Notes: generated by a model from the sequence alone, not told the origin. DNA of 12,738 bases from CAYMUB01 sp964393545 (GCA_964393545.1 CAYMUB010000054.1:1-12738), one strand, 5' to 3'. Positions 1 to 6,508 are shown, numbered from the stretch's first letter. Numbers and translations are program-made.

Positions 1-70
1 TATCAGGAATAATTACCTTTTTCTGTATTTTAAAATATGCCAGGTTAACTGATTTTGCAAATTTATCCAT
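1..70 (-). CDS. Partial hypothetical protein (N-terminus only)
   Basis: A leftward gene enters the window with its first 23 codons (MDKFAKSVNLAYFKIQKKVI..., then IPD) and runs off the edge. The start is well supported: a near-perfect Shine-Dalgarno AAGGAGGTGA (complement of about 80-90) lies 10-11 nt before the ATG at 70-68. No family can be recognised from so short a piece. A 7-bp inverted repeat (AAGTTAG/CTAACTT, 91-109) lies just upstream of the ribosome site in its leader. The strong ribosome site contrasts with the SD-less TA, tsaD and thpR genes in the window. Confidence 0.6.
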   Translation of the reverse strand, partial: MDKFAKSVNLAYFKIQKKVIIPD

Positions 71-90
71 CGGTTTTAAATCACCTCCTT

Positions 91-109
91 AAGTTAGCTA
101 TTCTAACTT
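91..109. repeat. 7-bp inverted repeat in leader of the leftward gene
   Basis: AAGTTAG (91-97) and CTAACTT (103-109) are perfect inverse complements around a 5-nt loop. They sit directly upstream of the Shine-Dalgarno of the gene at 1-70, so this may be a small leader hairpin or an operator. Function is not shown. Confidence 0.4.
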
Positions 110-142
110 GAGAGTGTTACCGATGTATCTCAGCCTACTCAG

Positions 143-303
143 AAATGTCATCCTTTATGTACTCATAAAATATAGTGTTCTGTATTGTTTCGTCATTGCG
201 AGAAGAGAGTCTCCGACCGACGTGGCAATCTCCCACGGTGGAAGATTGCTTCGCTAATCGCTCGCAATGACGTATTGGATTGGAAGTATGAAAGGTGACA
301 TTT
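143..303. repeat. Inverted-repeat element (MITE-like or IS remnant) with nested palindrome
   Basis: Two nested inverted repeats occupy the 330-bp gene-free stretch before the first TA pair. The outer arms are imperfect: AAATGTCATCCTTTATGTACT (143-163) against AGTATGAAAGGTGACATTT (285-303). The inner arms are a perfect 12-bp pair, CGTCATTGCGAG (191-202) and CTCGCAATGACG (261-272). Within them is a third stem, GCAATCT (225-231) with AGATTGC (243-249). The CGTCATTGCGAG...GCAATCT wording is a dispersed intergenic repeat I recall from many bacterial genomes. The outer arms resemble the degenerate ends of integrase-type insertion sequences. No transposase or target-site duplication is visible, so a remnant or non-autonomous element is the safest reading. 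Confidence 0.5.
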
Positions 304-359
304 TAATCTGACGAAGGGATGACGTTTCTAAATTAAACTAAGAGGGATTATATCAGGTT

Positions 360-388
360 TTGACAAATGATTATGACTATGGTAATAT
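360..388 (+). promoter_or_regulatory. Promoter of the Phd-VapC pair
   Basis: A perfect -35 TTGACA (360-365), a 17-nt spacer and a -10 TAATAT (383-388) preceded by TGG (an extended -10). Transcription should start near 394-396, leaving about 5-7 nt before the ATG at 401, with no Shine-Dalgarno. Confidence 0.75.
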
Positions 389-400
389 GACTATAGTCAT
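373..400. promoter_or_regulatory. Operator of the Phd/YefM antitoxin
   Basis: A perfect 14-bp palindrome ATGACTATAGTCAT (387-400) overlaps the last -10 bases and abuts the start codon. One arm, ATGACTAT, is repeated upstream at 373-380, 14 bp away. Phd/YefM antitoxins are known to bind such palindromes in their own promoters, so this is the likely autoregulatory site. Confidence 0.65.
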
Positions 401-640
401 ATGCCACAAACAGTTTCTAAATCTCAATTTAAAGCCCAAGCCTTGGAGTACTTGCGCGAAGTGGAAAAAGGTAAACATCCTTTGATTATTACTCACGCAG
501 GTAAACCAGTAGCTAAAGTGATCCCCTATAGAGAGGAATCAGATTCTGAGGCTATCTTAAAATCTTTGCGTGGGACTGTTTTAAAATATGAAGACCCAAC
601 AGAACCTGTAGGGCTTGAGGATTGGGAAGTTCTTAAATGA
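401..640 (+). CDS. Phd/YefM-family antitoxin
   Basis: A 79-residue protein beginning MPQTVSKSQFKAQALEYLRE, followed by ITHAGKPVAKVIPY at about residues 30-43. This is the DNA-binding and dimerisation fold of the Phd/YefM antitoxins, with the usual 'G.pvA.l.p' strand. The acidic, loosely structured C-terminus (about 44-79) would wrap the toxin. It is the first gene of a two-gene unit; the toxin's ATG overlaps its TGA (ATGA at 637-640), so translation is coupled. Its own promoter and a palindromic operator lie immediately upstream, as expected for conditional autorepression. The family assignment is secure. The partner being a PIN toxin rather than Doc or YoeB is a common mix. Confidence 0.88.
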   Translation: MPQTVSKSQFKAQALEYLREVEKGKHPLIITHAGKPVAKVIPYREESDSEAILKSLRGTVLKYEDPTEPVGLEDWEVLK

Positions 641-1029
641 TAGTTTTAGATACTCACACGCTGATCTGGTGGGTGGATAGTCCTCAGAAATTGTCTAGAA
701 AAGCCAAAAAGGCAATTGAAGAATCAGAGAAAAAGAGTGCTATTTATATTTCATCCATTACTGTATTTGAGATTTATTTGCTGCTTAAAAAAGGTAAATT
801 AGAGTTATCCAGCAGTCCTGATATTTGGTTTTCTAAAATAGAAAGCCTGCCGTTTCTCAGCTTTGTTCCAGTTAATAATAAAATAGCTGCAGAGTCTGTA
901 AAAATGGATATTAGCCATCAAGACCTTGCTGACAGGATGATTATTGCCACTGCTCAGTATTTGGGAGCAAAATTGGTCACAGCTGATAAAAAGATTCTAA
1001 ATTATCCTCATGTTCAGTCAGTTTGGTAG
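637..1029 (+). CDS. vapC: PIN-domain ribonuclease toxin (VapC-like)
   Basis: A 130-residue single PIN domain. The acidic residues expected to hold the catalytic metal are visible: D5 in MIVLDTHTLIWW, E45 in TVFEIY, D100 in DLADRMIIATA (with D97 nearby) and D118 in LVTADKKI. The LDTHTLIWW start and the 'D.aDR.iiAtA' block place it in the COG3744-type PIN group usually paired with Phd/RelB-type antitoxins. It should be an RNA-cleaving toxin neutralised by the protein at 401-640. Its 3' end overlaps the 3' end of convergent valS by 12 bp (1018-1029), so the TA pair abuts the valyl-tRNA synthetase gene with no terminator between them. It appears intact. Confidence 0.88.
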   Translation: MIVLDTHTLIWWVDSPQKLSRKAKKAIEESEKKSAIYISSITVFEIYLLLKKGKLELSSSPDIWFSKIESLPFLSFVPVNNKIAAESVKMDISHQDLADRMIIATAQYLGAKLVTADKKILNYPHVQSVW

Positions 1030-3129
1030 GATGACCGGCCAGTTAGTGATCATGATAGATTGTCCGACATGAGGTAGTTTTTGCCAAAGTTCTTCAGTGA
1101 TAAAAGGCATGAATGGGTGGAGTAATTCCAAGGAAGTTCTAAATACATATTCTAAAATAGGTTGGGCTTCTGCTCTTCTGTTTTTGGTACTTTCAATATA
1201 TTTATCTGCAAATTCATGCCAGATAAATTCATAAAGTGATTCTGTCCCATCATGGAATCTATAATTATCTAAAGCCTTAGTAACTGTTGTCTGAATTTGT
1301 AATAGTTTCTGCAAAATTTCTTTATCTTGTAAGTTTTCAGAAGCAGGTTGTTTTCCTGGGTTAAGATGCTTAGCGTCTTCTGGGGCAAAGTCAATAATAA
1401 ATCTGCCTATATTCCAAAGTTTATTAGTAAAATTCCTCATAGCCTGAAGCTTAGGATGGGATAAAGCCTGGTCATGTCCAAAAGCAGTTCCATACATCAG
1501 AGCCATTCTCACAGCATCTGCTCCATATTGGTCTGCTATTTCTATTGGATTAACCACATTACCTTTGGATTTACTCATTTTTGCACCTAAAGGATCCAAC
1601 ACTGTTCCATGCAAAACAATATTTTTAAAAGGGATTTTTCCTGTTGCATAAATTCCCAGCATGACCATTCTGGCCACCCAGAAAAATAAAATATCCCGGC
1701 CAGTTTCCATCACTGATGTAGGGTAAAACTTTTCAAAGTCATCTTTTTTGGTAGCTTGTAGGGTTGCGAAGGGCCATTGACCCGAGGAAAACCAGGTATC
1801 AAAAGTATCAGTGTCTTGTTCCAAAGATGAATCATTACAATTAGGGCAGGTTTCCAATTTCTCACCCTCTGTCACAGCCCATTTTTGGCAAGAGTCACAA
1901 TACCAGGCAGGAATTTGAATCCCCCAGACAATTTGTCTGGAAATATTCCAGTCTCTGATATTTTCTAACCAGTTAAAATAAATCTTCTCAAAGTTTTTGG
2001 GAAAAATCTTAATCTCTCCTTTTTTAACTGCCTTAATAGCTTTTTTGGCTAAAGGCAAGGTTTTGATGTACCATTGTTCCAAAGGCAAAGGTTCAATGAC
2101 TGTTTTACACTTATAGCAAGTACCGATTCTGTGCATATATTCATAATCCACCTTTTCCATTAAGCCTTTTTCCTCTAAAGCCTCAACAACAGCTATTCTG
2201 GCTTCTTTTATTTTCATGCCAGCAAATTTTCCTGCTTTTTCATTCATTCGTCCGTCAAAACCTATAACTTGTACTAAAGGTAAATTGTGTCTTTGGGCAA
2301 TCTCAAAATCAGTTTGGTCGTGAGCTGGAGTGATTTTTACTGCTCCGGTCCCAAACTCAGGATCAACAGTTTCATCTGAAACTACTTTAATTTTAGCTTT
2401 ACCTAAAACAGTTTCTATTTCAATTTCTTTACCAATATATTTTTGATATCTTTTATCAGAGGGGTGAACTGCTATAGCTGTGTCTCCAAATTTGGTTTCT
2501 GGTCTAACTGTTGCAAGAGTTAGTGGCCCATACTTAATATAATACAGCGGGTCTTTTCTTTCCTCATAAACTACCTCCAAATCAGAAAATGATGTGCCAT
2601 CTTTGGTGCAGTAATTTACTAATCTCTCTGCTCTATATGCCAAACCCTCATCAAATAATTTTTTAAAAGTTTGTAAAACTATTTTAACTATATCCGGGTC
2701 TAAGGTATATTTAAGGCGGCTCCAGTCCAGAGAAAAGCCCATTCTCTTCATTTGGATTCTGATATGGCCTCTGTTCTCCTCTACAAAATCCCAAATCATT
2801 TGATAGAGAGTAGGTCTATCATAATCAAACCTGGATTTGTCCAGTTTTTTAAGATGTTTTTCAAACACAAATTGAGTTTCTGTACCAGCATGGTCCTCTC
2901 CAGGTAACCATAAAGCTGCTTCACCTTTCATCCTGTGGTACCTAATTAAAATATCCTCAACTGTGAACAGAGCATGGCCAAAATGTAGATTGCCATTAGC
3001 ATTAGGTGGGGGAAGGATGATGGTGTAAGGTTGACCCTCAGGGTTTACTTCAGGTTTAAAATAATTTTTTTCCTCCCAAAATTTATACCACTTATCTTCT
3101 ATTTTTGTTTGGTCGTATATTTTATCCAT
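1018..3129 (-). CDS. valS: Valyl-tRNA synthetase, short form
   Basis: A class I aminoacyl-tRNA synthetase that charges tRNA-Val. From the start chosen here (MDKIYDQTKIEDKWYKFWEE) it is 703 residues. Visible in order: the HIGH-type motif HFGH at 49-52 inside PPPNANGNLHFGHAL; the editing (CP1) domain with TVRPETKFGDTAIAVHP; Cys-rich knuckles CYKC and CDSC...CPNC that probably bind zinc; ISRQIVWGIQIPAWYC; KMSKS at 517-521; and an anticodon-binding helical region ending TEELWQKLP...NWP. Typical bacterial ValRS is 850-950 residues with a C-terminal coiled-coil tRNA arm. Here the chain stops just after the anticodon-binding domain. The frame is open 102 nt further upstream (to 3231), but that would overlap tsaD by 83 bp and add unconserved residues. 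The ATG at 3129 lies 19 nt after the tsaD stop, in an apparent tsaD-valS operon. No Shine-Dalgarno is evident. Confidence 0.95.
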   Translation of the reverse strand: MDKIYDQTKIEDKWYKFWEEKNYFKPEVNPEGQPYTIILPPPNANGNLHFGHALFTVEDILIRYHRMKGEAALWLPGEDHAGTETQFVFEKHLKKLDKSRFDYDRPTLYQMIWDFVEENRGHIRIQMKRMGFSLDWSRLKYTLDPDIVKIVLQTFKKLFDEGLAYRAERLVNYCTKDGTSFSDLEVVYEERKDPLYYIKYGPLTLATVRPETKFGDTAIAVHPSDKRYQKYIGKEIEIETVLGKAKIKVVSDETVDPEFGTGAVKITPAHDQTDFEIAQRHNLPLVQVIGFDGRMNEKAGKFAGMKIKEARIAVVEALEEKGLMEKVDYEYMHRIGTCYKCKTVIEPLPLEQWYIKTLPLAKKAIKAVKKGEIKIFPKNFEKIYFNWLENIRDWNISRQIVWGIQIPAWYCDSCQKWAVTEGEKLETCPNCNDSSLEQDTDTFDTWFSSGQWPFATLQATKKDDFEKFYPTSVMETGRDILFFWVARMVMLGIYATGKIPFKNIVLHGTVLDPLGAKMSKSKGNVVNPIEIADQYGADAVRMALMYGTAFGHDQALSHPKLQAMRNFTNKLWNIGRFIIDFAPEDAKHLNPGKQPASENLQDKEILQKLLQIQTTVTKALDNYRFHDGTESLYEFIWHEFADKYIESTKNRRAEAQPILEYVFRTSLELLHPFMPFITEELWQKLPHVGQSIMITNWPVILPN

Positions 3130-3148
3130 GGGGATAAGTATATTCAAA

Positions 3149-4147
3149 TTAGTATGAGAGGGCAAGGTTTGGATCTGCTTGAAGGTCAAAAGGGTTTTTA
3201 AGAGGCCTTTCAAAAAAGGCTGCCGAGGCAATCATAGCTGCATTGTCTGTACATAAATTTGCACTAGGAATGTGCAAATTAATTTTCAATTTTAAATTTT
3301 CAATTTTAAATTTAAGTTCAGTAGTCAGTCTCTGATTAGCAGCTACTCCTCCTGCAACCATGACTTCCTTTACTCCATACTTTTGTACAGCTTTGATTGT
3401 TTTTGAAACTAAAACATCAACAATAGCGTCTTCAATAGAAGCAGCCAAATCAGTTTTATTTTCTTCGATTTGAGCTAAATTAGATACAGCAGTTTTCAAT
3501 CCGGAAAAAGAAAAGTCAAAATCTTTAGACTTTATCATTGGGCGGGGGAGATCAAAAGCTTTTGGATTTCCTTTTTGAGCAAGTTTACTAATTTGGGGGC
3601 CACCCGGGTAAGGTAAACCTAACAATCTTGCACATTTGTCAAAACACTCACCAGCTGCATCATCCCTTGTTCCACCTAAATATTGATACTTATTATGACC
3701 CTCAAATAAAACTAAATCAGTATGTCCACCTGAAACTAATAATCCAATGCAGGGGAATTTGGGTGGGGTAGGAGAAATCCAGTTGGCATAAAAGTGGCCA
3801 ATTAAATGATTGATAGGAATTAAAGGTTTATTCCAAACTTTTGCTAAAGTTTTGGCTGTTTCTACTCCAACAAGAAGTGAGCCAATTAAACCTGGTCCAT
3901 ATGTTACTGCTATTGCATCCATTTCCTGTGGCCTGACGCCTGACGCCTGTAAACCTTCCTCAATTACTGGGATGATACTTTTTATCTGTTCTCTGGCAGC
4001 TTGTTCTGGAATTATCCCGCCATATTTTGCTTGTAATTTAGCTGATGATGCAATGATATTGGATAATATTGTTATTCTATTGCCTTTGTTTGTTAATACT
4101 GCAGCTGCTGTTTCATCACAACTAGTCTCAATACCTAGAATAACCAT
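3149..4147 (-). CDS. tsaD: tRNA N6-threonylcarbamoyladenosine transferase TsaD
   Basis: A 332-residue Kae1/TsaD (formerly Gcp) ASKHA-fold protein. It transfers the threonylcarbamoyl group from TC-AMP to A37 of ANN-decoding tRNAs, acting with TsaB and TsaE in bacteria. Seen: MVILGIETSCDETAAAVL at the N-terminus; metal ligands H114 and H118 in NHLIGH; VSGGHTDLV (138-146); GGTRDDAAGECFDK (158-171); VAGGVAANQRL (264-274); and D301 in LCTDNAAMIA. Length is normal. It is the first gene of the tsaD-valS operon, a pairing of two tRNA-maturation genes. The ATG is preceded by an extended -10 only 9 nt away, so the mRNA is probably leaderless or nearly so. Two short tandem repeats lie inside the coding sequence, one behind residues 65-73 and one behind residues 280-289. 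Confidence 0.97.
   Translation of the reverse strand: MVILGIETSCDETAAAVLTNKGNRITILSNIIASSAKLQAKYGGIIPEQAAREQIKSIIPVIEEGLQASGVRPQEMDAIAVTYGPGLIGSLLVGVETAKTLAKVWNKPLIPINHLIGHFYANWISPTPPKFPCIGLLVSGGHTDLVLFEGHNKYQYLGGTRDDAAGECFDKCARLLGLPYPGGPQISKLAQKGNPKAFDLPRPMIKSKDFDFSFSGLKTAVSNLAQIEENKTDLAASIEDAIVDVLVSKTIKAVQKYGVKEVMVAGGVAANQRLTTELKFKIENLKLKINLHIPSANLCTDNAAMIASAAFFERPLKNPFDLQADPNLALSY
3283..3310. repeat. 14-bp tandem duplication inside tsaD
   Basis: TTTTCAATTTTAAA occurs twice head to tail (3283-3296, 3297-3310) and on the coding strand encodes the lysine-rich stretch LKFKIENLKLKIN, just before the conserved IPSANLCTDNAAM block. The frame and overall length of TsaD are kept, so the repeat has replaced or drifted within a variable helix. 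Confidence 0.6.
3931..3949. repeat. 7-bp tandem repeat inside tsaD
   Basis: GCCTGAC repeats 2.7 times (3931-3949) and encodes part of EGLQASGVRPQE in TsaD, in a surface-type variable loop. The unit is GC-rich compared with its surroundings, which suggests a small mobile or slippage-derived repeat. Confidence 0.5.
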
Positions 4148-4156
4148 AATAAAGGT

Positions 4157-4180
4157 ATTTTATCAAACATATGCTATTAT
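4157..4180. promoter_or_regulatory. Divergent extended -10 promoters for tsaD and the 4187 gene
   Basis: The 39-bp gap between the divergent genes holds two extended -10 elements. For the plus strand, TGCTATTAT (4172-4180) ends 6 nt before the ATG at 4187. For the minus strand, TGATAAAAT (complement of 4157-4165) ends 9 nt before the tsaD ATG at 4147. Neither has a good -35, as is common with extended -10 promoters. Neither gene has a Shine-Dalgarno, so both transcripts are probably leaderless. Confidence 0.55.
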
Positions 4181-4186
4181 GGCATA

Positions 4187-5587
4187 ATGGCAGATGGTCC
4201 AAGGTCCCCTGATCAGGCTGAAGTACGGCCAGTCAGTAGAGTGCAAAGTTTGACGAGTAGTTTACTAAGACGTCTCCCGTTTGGCAGGTTTTCCGAAAGG
4301 TTTAATTTTCGTGAATCAGCTACACCTCCAGTAACTTTTGATCCCTCTTTACCCGCAGAGGAATTAAGAAAGCAATATTTAGCTCACTCGATCCCACTAG
4401 AAGTTATGAGGAGCGGGCACAGATCAAACAGAAATCAAATAGGTAAGGATAGAGATCTAACAAGAGCCTTACCGAGATTATTTGAACCAGCATTCAAAAT
4501 AGATTCCCTAAGAAGGGATGTACTTGAAGATGTTGGTAAGTATGCAGGGGGAGATATGAAAGATGCGAAAGAGTGGGTGTTATCATTTCTTGAAAAAAAT
4601 AGTGCTTCAATTGAAGATATGATTGCTGATGAAAATACGGAAGCGTGGTTGGCAAGACAAGCATTTGATTCAGTTAGAATTATGATGGATGGGAATAAAA
4701 AGCAGCAGTCAATTGCCTTGCAAATTTTACAAAAGCATCCGGACAGGGTGGTCGGATTACTTGATAATGATGCAATAAGCAGTTTCTTCGCCATTGATTT
4801 GGCAAAAATGATGGAGTCTAAAAATGTAGGTTTTGCAAATGCGAGCCGTCAAATTATTGGTCAGGTTATTACTAGCAAATTGACCAGGGGTAGTCAGCAT
4901 CAAGATATTGAAAACGGGTCAGCTTTTCTAGGGGGATTACTTAATGGTGATTATAAAAAAGGACATCAATATGGAGAGCAGGTTCTCTTAAAGATGTTGG
5001 GAGATGTGGGATTGGATCCGTTAAAAACAGTCCAAACTTGGCAGATGGGTAAATATCTTCAAAGAGCAGTACCACTAAATCTTCCTCTGGTGTTAGAAAT
5101 GAATCGTGATCATCCAGGTGGTCTTGCTAAGCTTTGTCAAGAATACCATCTCTATAATTTTGGAAGGTACCCAAAAGCTGTTCTTGCAGAGATGATAAAA
5201 ACTGATGAAGATACGTCAATACCCGCTTTTTATGTGGTCTATCCAAGGTCTGATGATGAAATCTTTGGTCAATTTTACAACCAGAAATTTATACTCGATA
5301 AACTGTATAAACAGTTAAAGGGAAAAGTGCGTATAAAAATTGTTGAAGGGGAAACCGATGAAGAGATAAAGCGAATGCTTGATAATTTAAAGAAAAAGTT
5401 TGGTCAAGGAAGGGCTGGTATCCTGGCTGGACATGGTGACAAAGATGCCATCACTTTTGGAAAAGAAGGGGAAAGGAATAGGTTAACCTCAAGGCATTTT
5501 CTTAATGGTAATGTGAATGAAGGAGTTGGACTAGCTTTAAAAGAAGCCTTTGTCCCAGGTGGCAACCTTGGCGCTTTTTTCCTGTAG
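4187..5587 (+). CDS. Caspase-like (clan CD) protein, main frame, frameshifted near its end
   Basis: A 466-residue frame with no signal peptide or membrane segment. Residues 1 to about 70 are polar and basic; about 70-340 are mostly helical, without recognisable motifs. From about residue 344 the pattern suggests a caspase-haemoglobinase fold: a strand SIPAFYVVYP, a helix pair, then GILAGHGDKDAITFG with H416 as candidate catalytic His. About 50 residues later, where a strand followed by the catalytic Cys is expected, this frame reads GGNLGAFFL and stops. The plus-one frame continues with SCSTG. An extra base, most simply in the T6 run at 5575-5580, would explain this; without it the protein is 527 residues with C466. 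The fold assignment rests on the H-G and SCSTG pattern alone; the family is not identified. It is transcribed divergently from tsaD, from a probable leaderless promoter. Confidence 0.7.
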   Translation: MADGPRSPDQAEVRPVSRVQSLTSSLLRRLPFGRFSERFNFRESATPPVTFDPSLPAEELRKQYLAHSIPLEVMRSGHRSNRNQIGKDRDLTRALPRLFEPAFKIDSLRRDVLEDVGKYAGGDMKDAKEWVLSFLEKNSASIEDMIADENTEAWLARQAFDSVRIMMDGNKKQQSIALQILQKHPDRVVGLLDNDAISSFFAIDLAKMMESKNVGFANASRQIIGQVITSKLTRGSQHQDIENGSAFLGGLLNGDYKKGHQYGEQVLLKMLGDVGLDPLKTVQTWQMGKYLQRAVPLNLPLVLEMNRDHPGGLAKLCQEYHLYNFGRYPKAVLAEMIKTDEDTSIPAFYVVYPRSDDEIFGQFYNQKFILDKLYKQLKGKVRIKIVEGETDEEIKRMLDNLKKKFGQGRAGILAGHGDKDAITFGKEGERNRLTSRHFLNGNVNEGVGLALKEAFVPGGNLGAFFL

Positions 5588-5771
5588 TACTGGATTTGAT
5601 GATCCAGAAGGTATAGCCAGGGTGATTAAAGAAACAACTGGGATTAATACACTTGGCCCAGATAGGCCAACTTCAATTTCAAATATTGAAGCGAGTATAG
5701 ATGATAATGGGGAGGTAGGTCTTAATGTACAGTATTATAAAGCTCTGACAAAAAGATATGATAATAAATAA
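5580..5771 (+). pseudogene. C-terminal frame of the caspase-like protein, after a +1 shift
   Basis: This is the continuation of the gene at 4187 in the next frame: SCSTGFDDPEGIARVIKETT, then GINTLGPDRPTSISNIEASI and on to YYKALTKRYDNK. It supplies the expected strand-Cys-small-Gly motif (C466 of the joined protein) and a final strand-helix pair ending at a clean TAA. On its own it has no good start; a TTG at 5550 lacks a ribosome site. The sequence is well kept, with no further stops, so the lesion is recent, an assembly or sequencing error in the T-run, or corrected by slippage. A normal -1 programmed shift would not reach this frame. Confidence 0.7.
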
Positions 5772-5883
5772 ATTCAGCAGTAGCACCTCTTTCCCCTATT
5801 GTCTTTTAAATTTATTTGTGCCTATTCTAGGTATGTGGCTTTTAATGATCTGGATAGAATTTAAAAATTATTGGAAAAATTAG
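5758..5883 (+). CDS. Possible 41-residue small membrane peptide
   Basis: An ATG at 5758 opens a 41-codon frame overlapping the last 14 bases of the caspase-like gene and ending in TAG at 5883. The peptide has a polar N-terminus (MIINKFSSSTS), one strongly hydrophobic stretch at about residues 12-33 (FPYCLLNLFVPILGMWLLMI then WI) and a short, mostly basic tail ending NYWKN. That is the layout of a single-span membrane peptide. The overlap would allow translational coupling. There is no clear Shine-Dalgarno and no family is recognised. AT-rich spacer sequence can give hydrophobic frames by chance. Confidence 0.3.
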   Translation: MIINKFSSSTSFPYCLLNLFVPILGMWLLMIWIEFKNYWKN

Positions 5884-5888
5884 GAATA

Positions 5889-6293
5889 TCATAACTCCTT
5901 CTCAAAAACAGTCTTACCATCCTTAATCTTAATCAGCTTATCAATTGTCACCTTAATTAAAGATTCCTTTATCAAGTCTTCCCCAATTGTTTTTAATATT
6001 TTCTGACAGACTTTTGTAATATTAGGTGGTGTTGCCGTACCTACAGAAATAATAATTACTCCAGGAGATCCTTTTAAACTGGTATTTTCATACTCATTAA
6101 AGTCACGGTCTAAAGTGATTAGAACCCGGCCTAAATTTTTGCTTGTTTGTAGGTGAAAGCGGTCACTTCTTTGAATTAAATTTTTATCATAAGCGTGGAT
6201 AATAGAGTATCCTTGGGATTTAAGAAAAGTAACTACAGGGACAGGAAAACATTCATCAGCATAAAATTGAGTAGGAAGTTTCTTAGAGGGCAT
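5889..6293 (-). CDS. DUF5615 PIN-like nuclease (putative toxin)
   Basis: A 134-residue protein of the DUF5615 type (COG4634), a PIN-like/Mut7-C-related fold usually found next to DUF433 proteins. The family blocks are present: FYADECFPVPVVTFLKSQGY with D13 and E14, a conserved mid-region acid at D44, and VLITLDRDF with T60, D62 and D64, followed by SPGVIIISVG. These acids would form the metal site of a ribonuclease. It overlaps the upstream DUF433 gene by 11 bp, so the two form one unit. A toxin role is inferred from the fold and pairing. The C-terminal about 25 residues (IKVTIDKLIKIKDGKTVFEK...) form the usual closing strands. It converges on the small-peptide frame at 5758-5883. Confidence 0.85.
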   Translation of the reverse strand: MPSKKLPTQFYADECFPVPVVTFLKSQGYSIIHAYDKNLIQRSDRFHLQTSKNLGRVLITLDRDFNEYENTSLKGSPGVIIISVGTATPPNITKVCQKILKTIGEDLIKESLIKVTIDKLIKIKDGKTVFEKEL

Positions 6294-6465
6294 ATTGAGA
6301 GGTAAACTCTCTTTTTTTGATTTCTTCTAAAGCTTTTTCTACATCAGTTCTTCTTACCCAAGGATATGAGGCAAGAAAATCAGAAATAGTTAGCCCTTCC
6401 TTTATATAATCAATTAGAAAGGAAATAGGAATTTTACTTTTAGGAACAAGATTTTTCTTTGTCAT
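6283..6465 (-). CDS. DUF433-family antitoxin
   Basis: A 60-residue protein matching the core of DUF433: KIPISFLIDYIKEGLTISDF, then LASYPWVRRTDVEKALEEI. This winged-helix-like family is the usual partner of DUF5615 proteins. The common N-terminal part, with the 'I.GkPvI.GTR' strand, is reduced here to MTKKNLVPKS, so this is a short form. The C-terminal REFTSQYAL tail would contact the nuclease. It is transcribed first and overlaps the downstream nuclease by 11 bp. An extended -10 ending 9 nt before the ATG at 6465 and the absence of a Shine-Dalgarno suggest a nearly leaderless mRNA. Confidence 0.8.
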   Translation of the reverse strand: MTKKNLVPKSKIPISFLIDYIKEGLTISDFLASYPWVRRTDVEKALEEIKKREFTSQYAL

Positions 6466-6474
6466 AACAACAGA

Positions 6475-6483
6475 ATTATACCA
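6475..6483 (-). promoter_or_regulatory. Extended -10 promoter of the DUF433-DUF5615 pair
   Basis: TGGTATAAT on the minus strand (complement of 6475-6483) ends 9 nt before the ATG at 6465. No -35 with good spacing is seen. Confidence 0.6.
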
Positions 6484-6508
6484 TCTTTAGCGTAAGATAT
6501 TGATATGA

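Noticed and set aside
104..117. 14-bp identity TAACTTGAGAGTGT with 6536-6549
   Set aside because: It might mark a shared element end, but one 14-mer match in 12.7 kb of AT-rich DNA is near chance and the flanks do not match well.
3130..3231. Longer ValRS starting at 3231
   Set aside because: It would overlap tsaD by 83 bp and add residues not seen in the family. MDKIYDQTKIEDKW at 3129 aligns with normal ValRS N-termini.
3810..4187. Plus-strand 125-codon frame opposite tsaD
   Set aside because: It lies antisense to a highly conserved gene and has no promoter or ribosome site of its own.
5575..5582. Programmed -1 frameshift on the T6 run
   Set aside because: The continuation is in the plus-one frame, which a -1 slip cannot reach. 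One extra base, or +1 slippage, is needed.
5550..5771. Independent small gene starting at TTG 5550
   Set aside because: No ribosome site, and its first 10 codons run out of frame through the end of the caspase-like gene. The sequence after 5580 is the expected C-terminal part of that protein.
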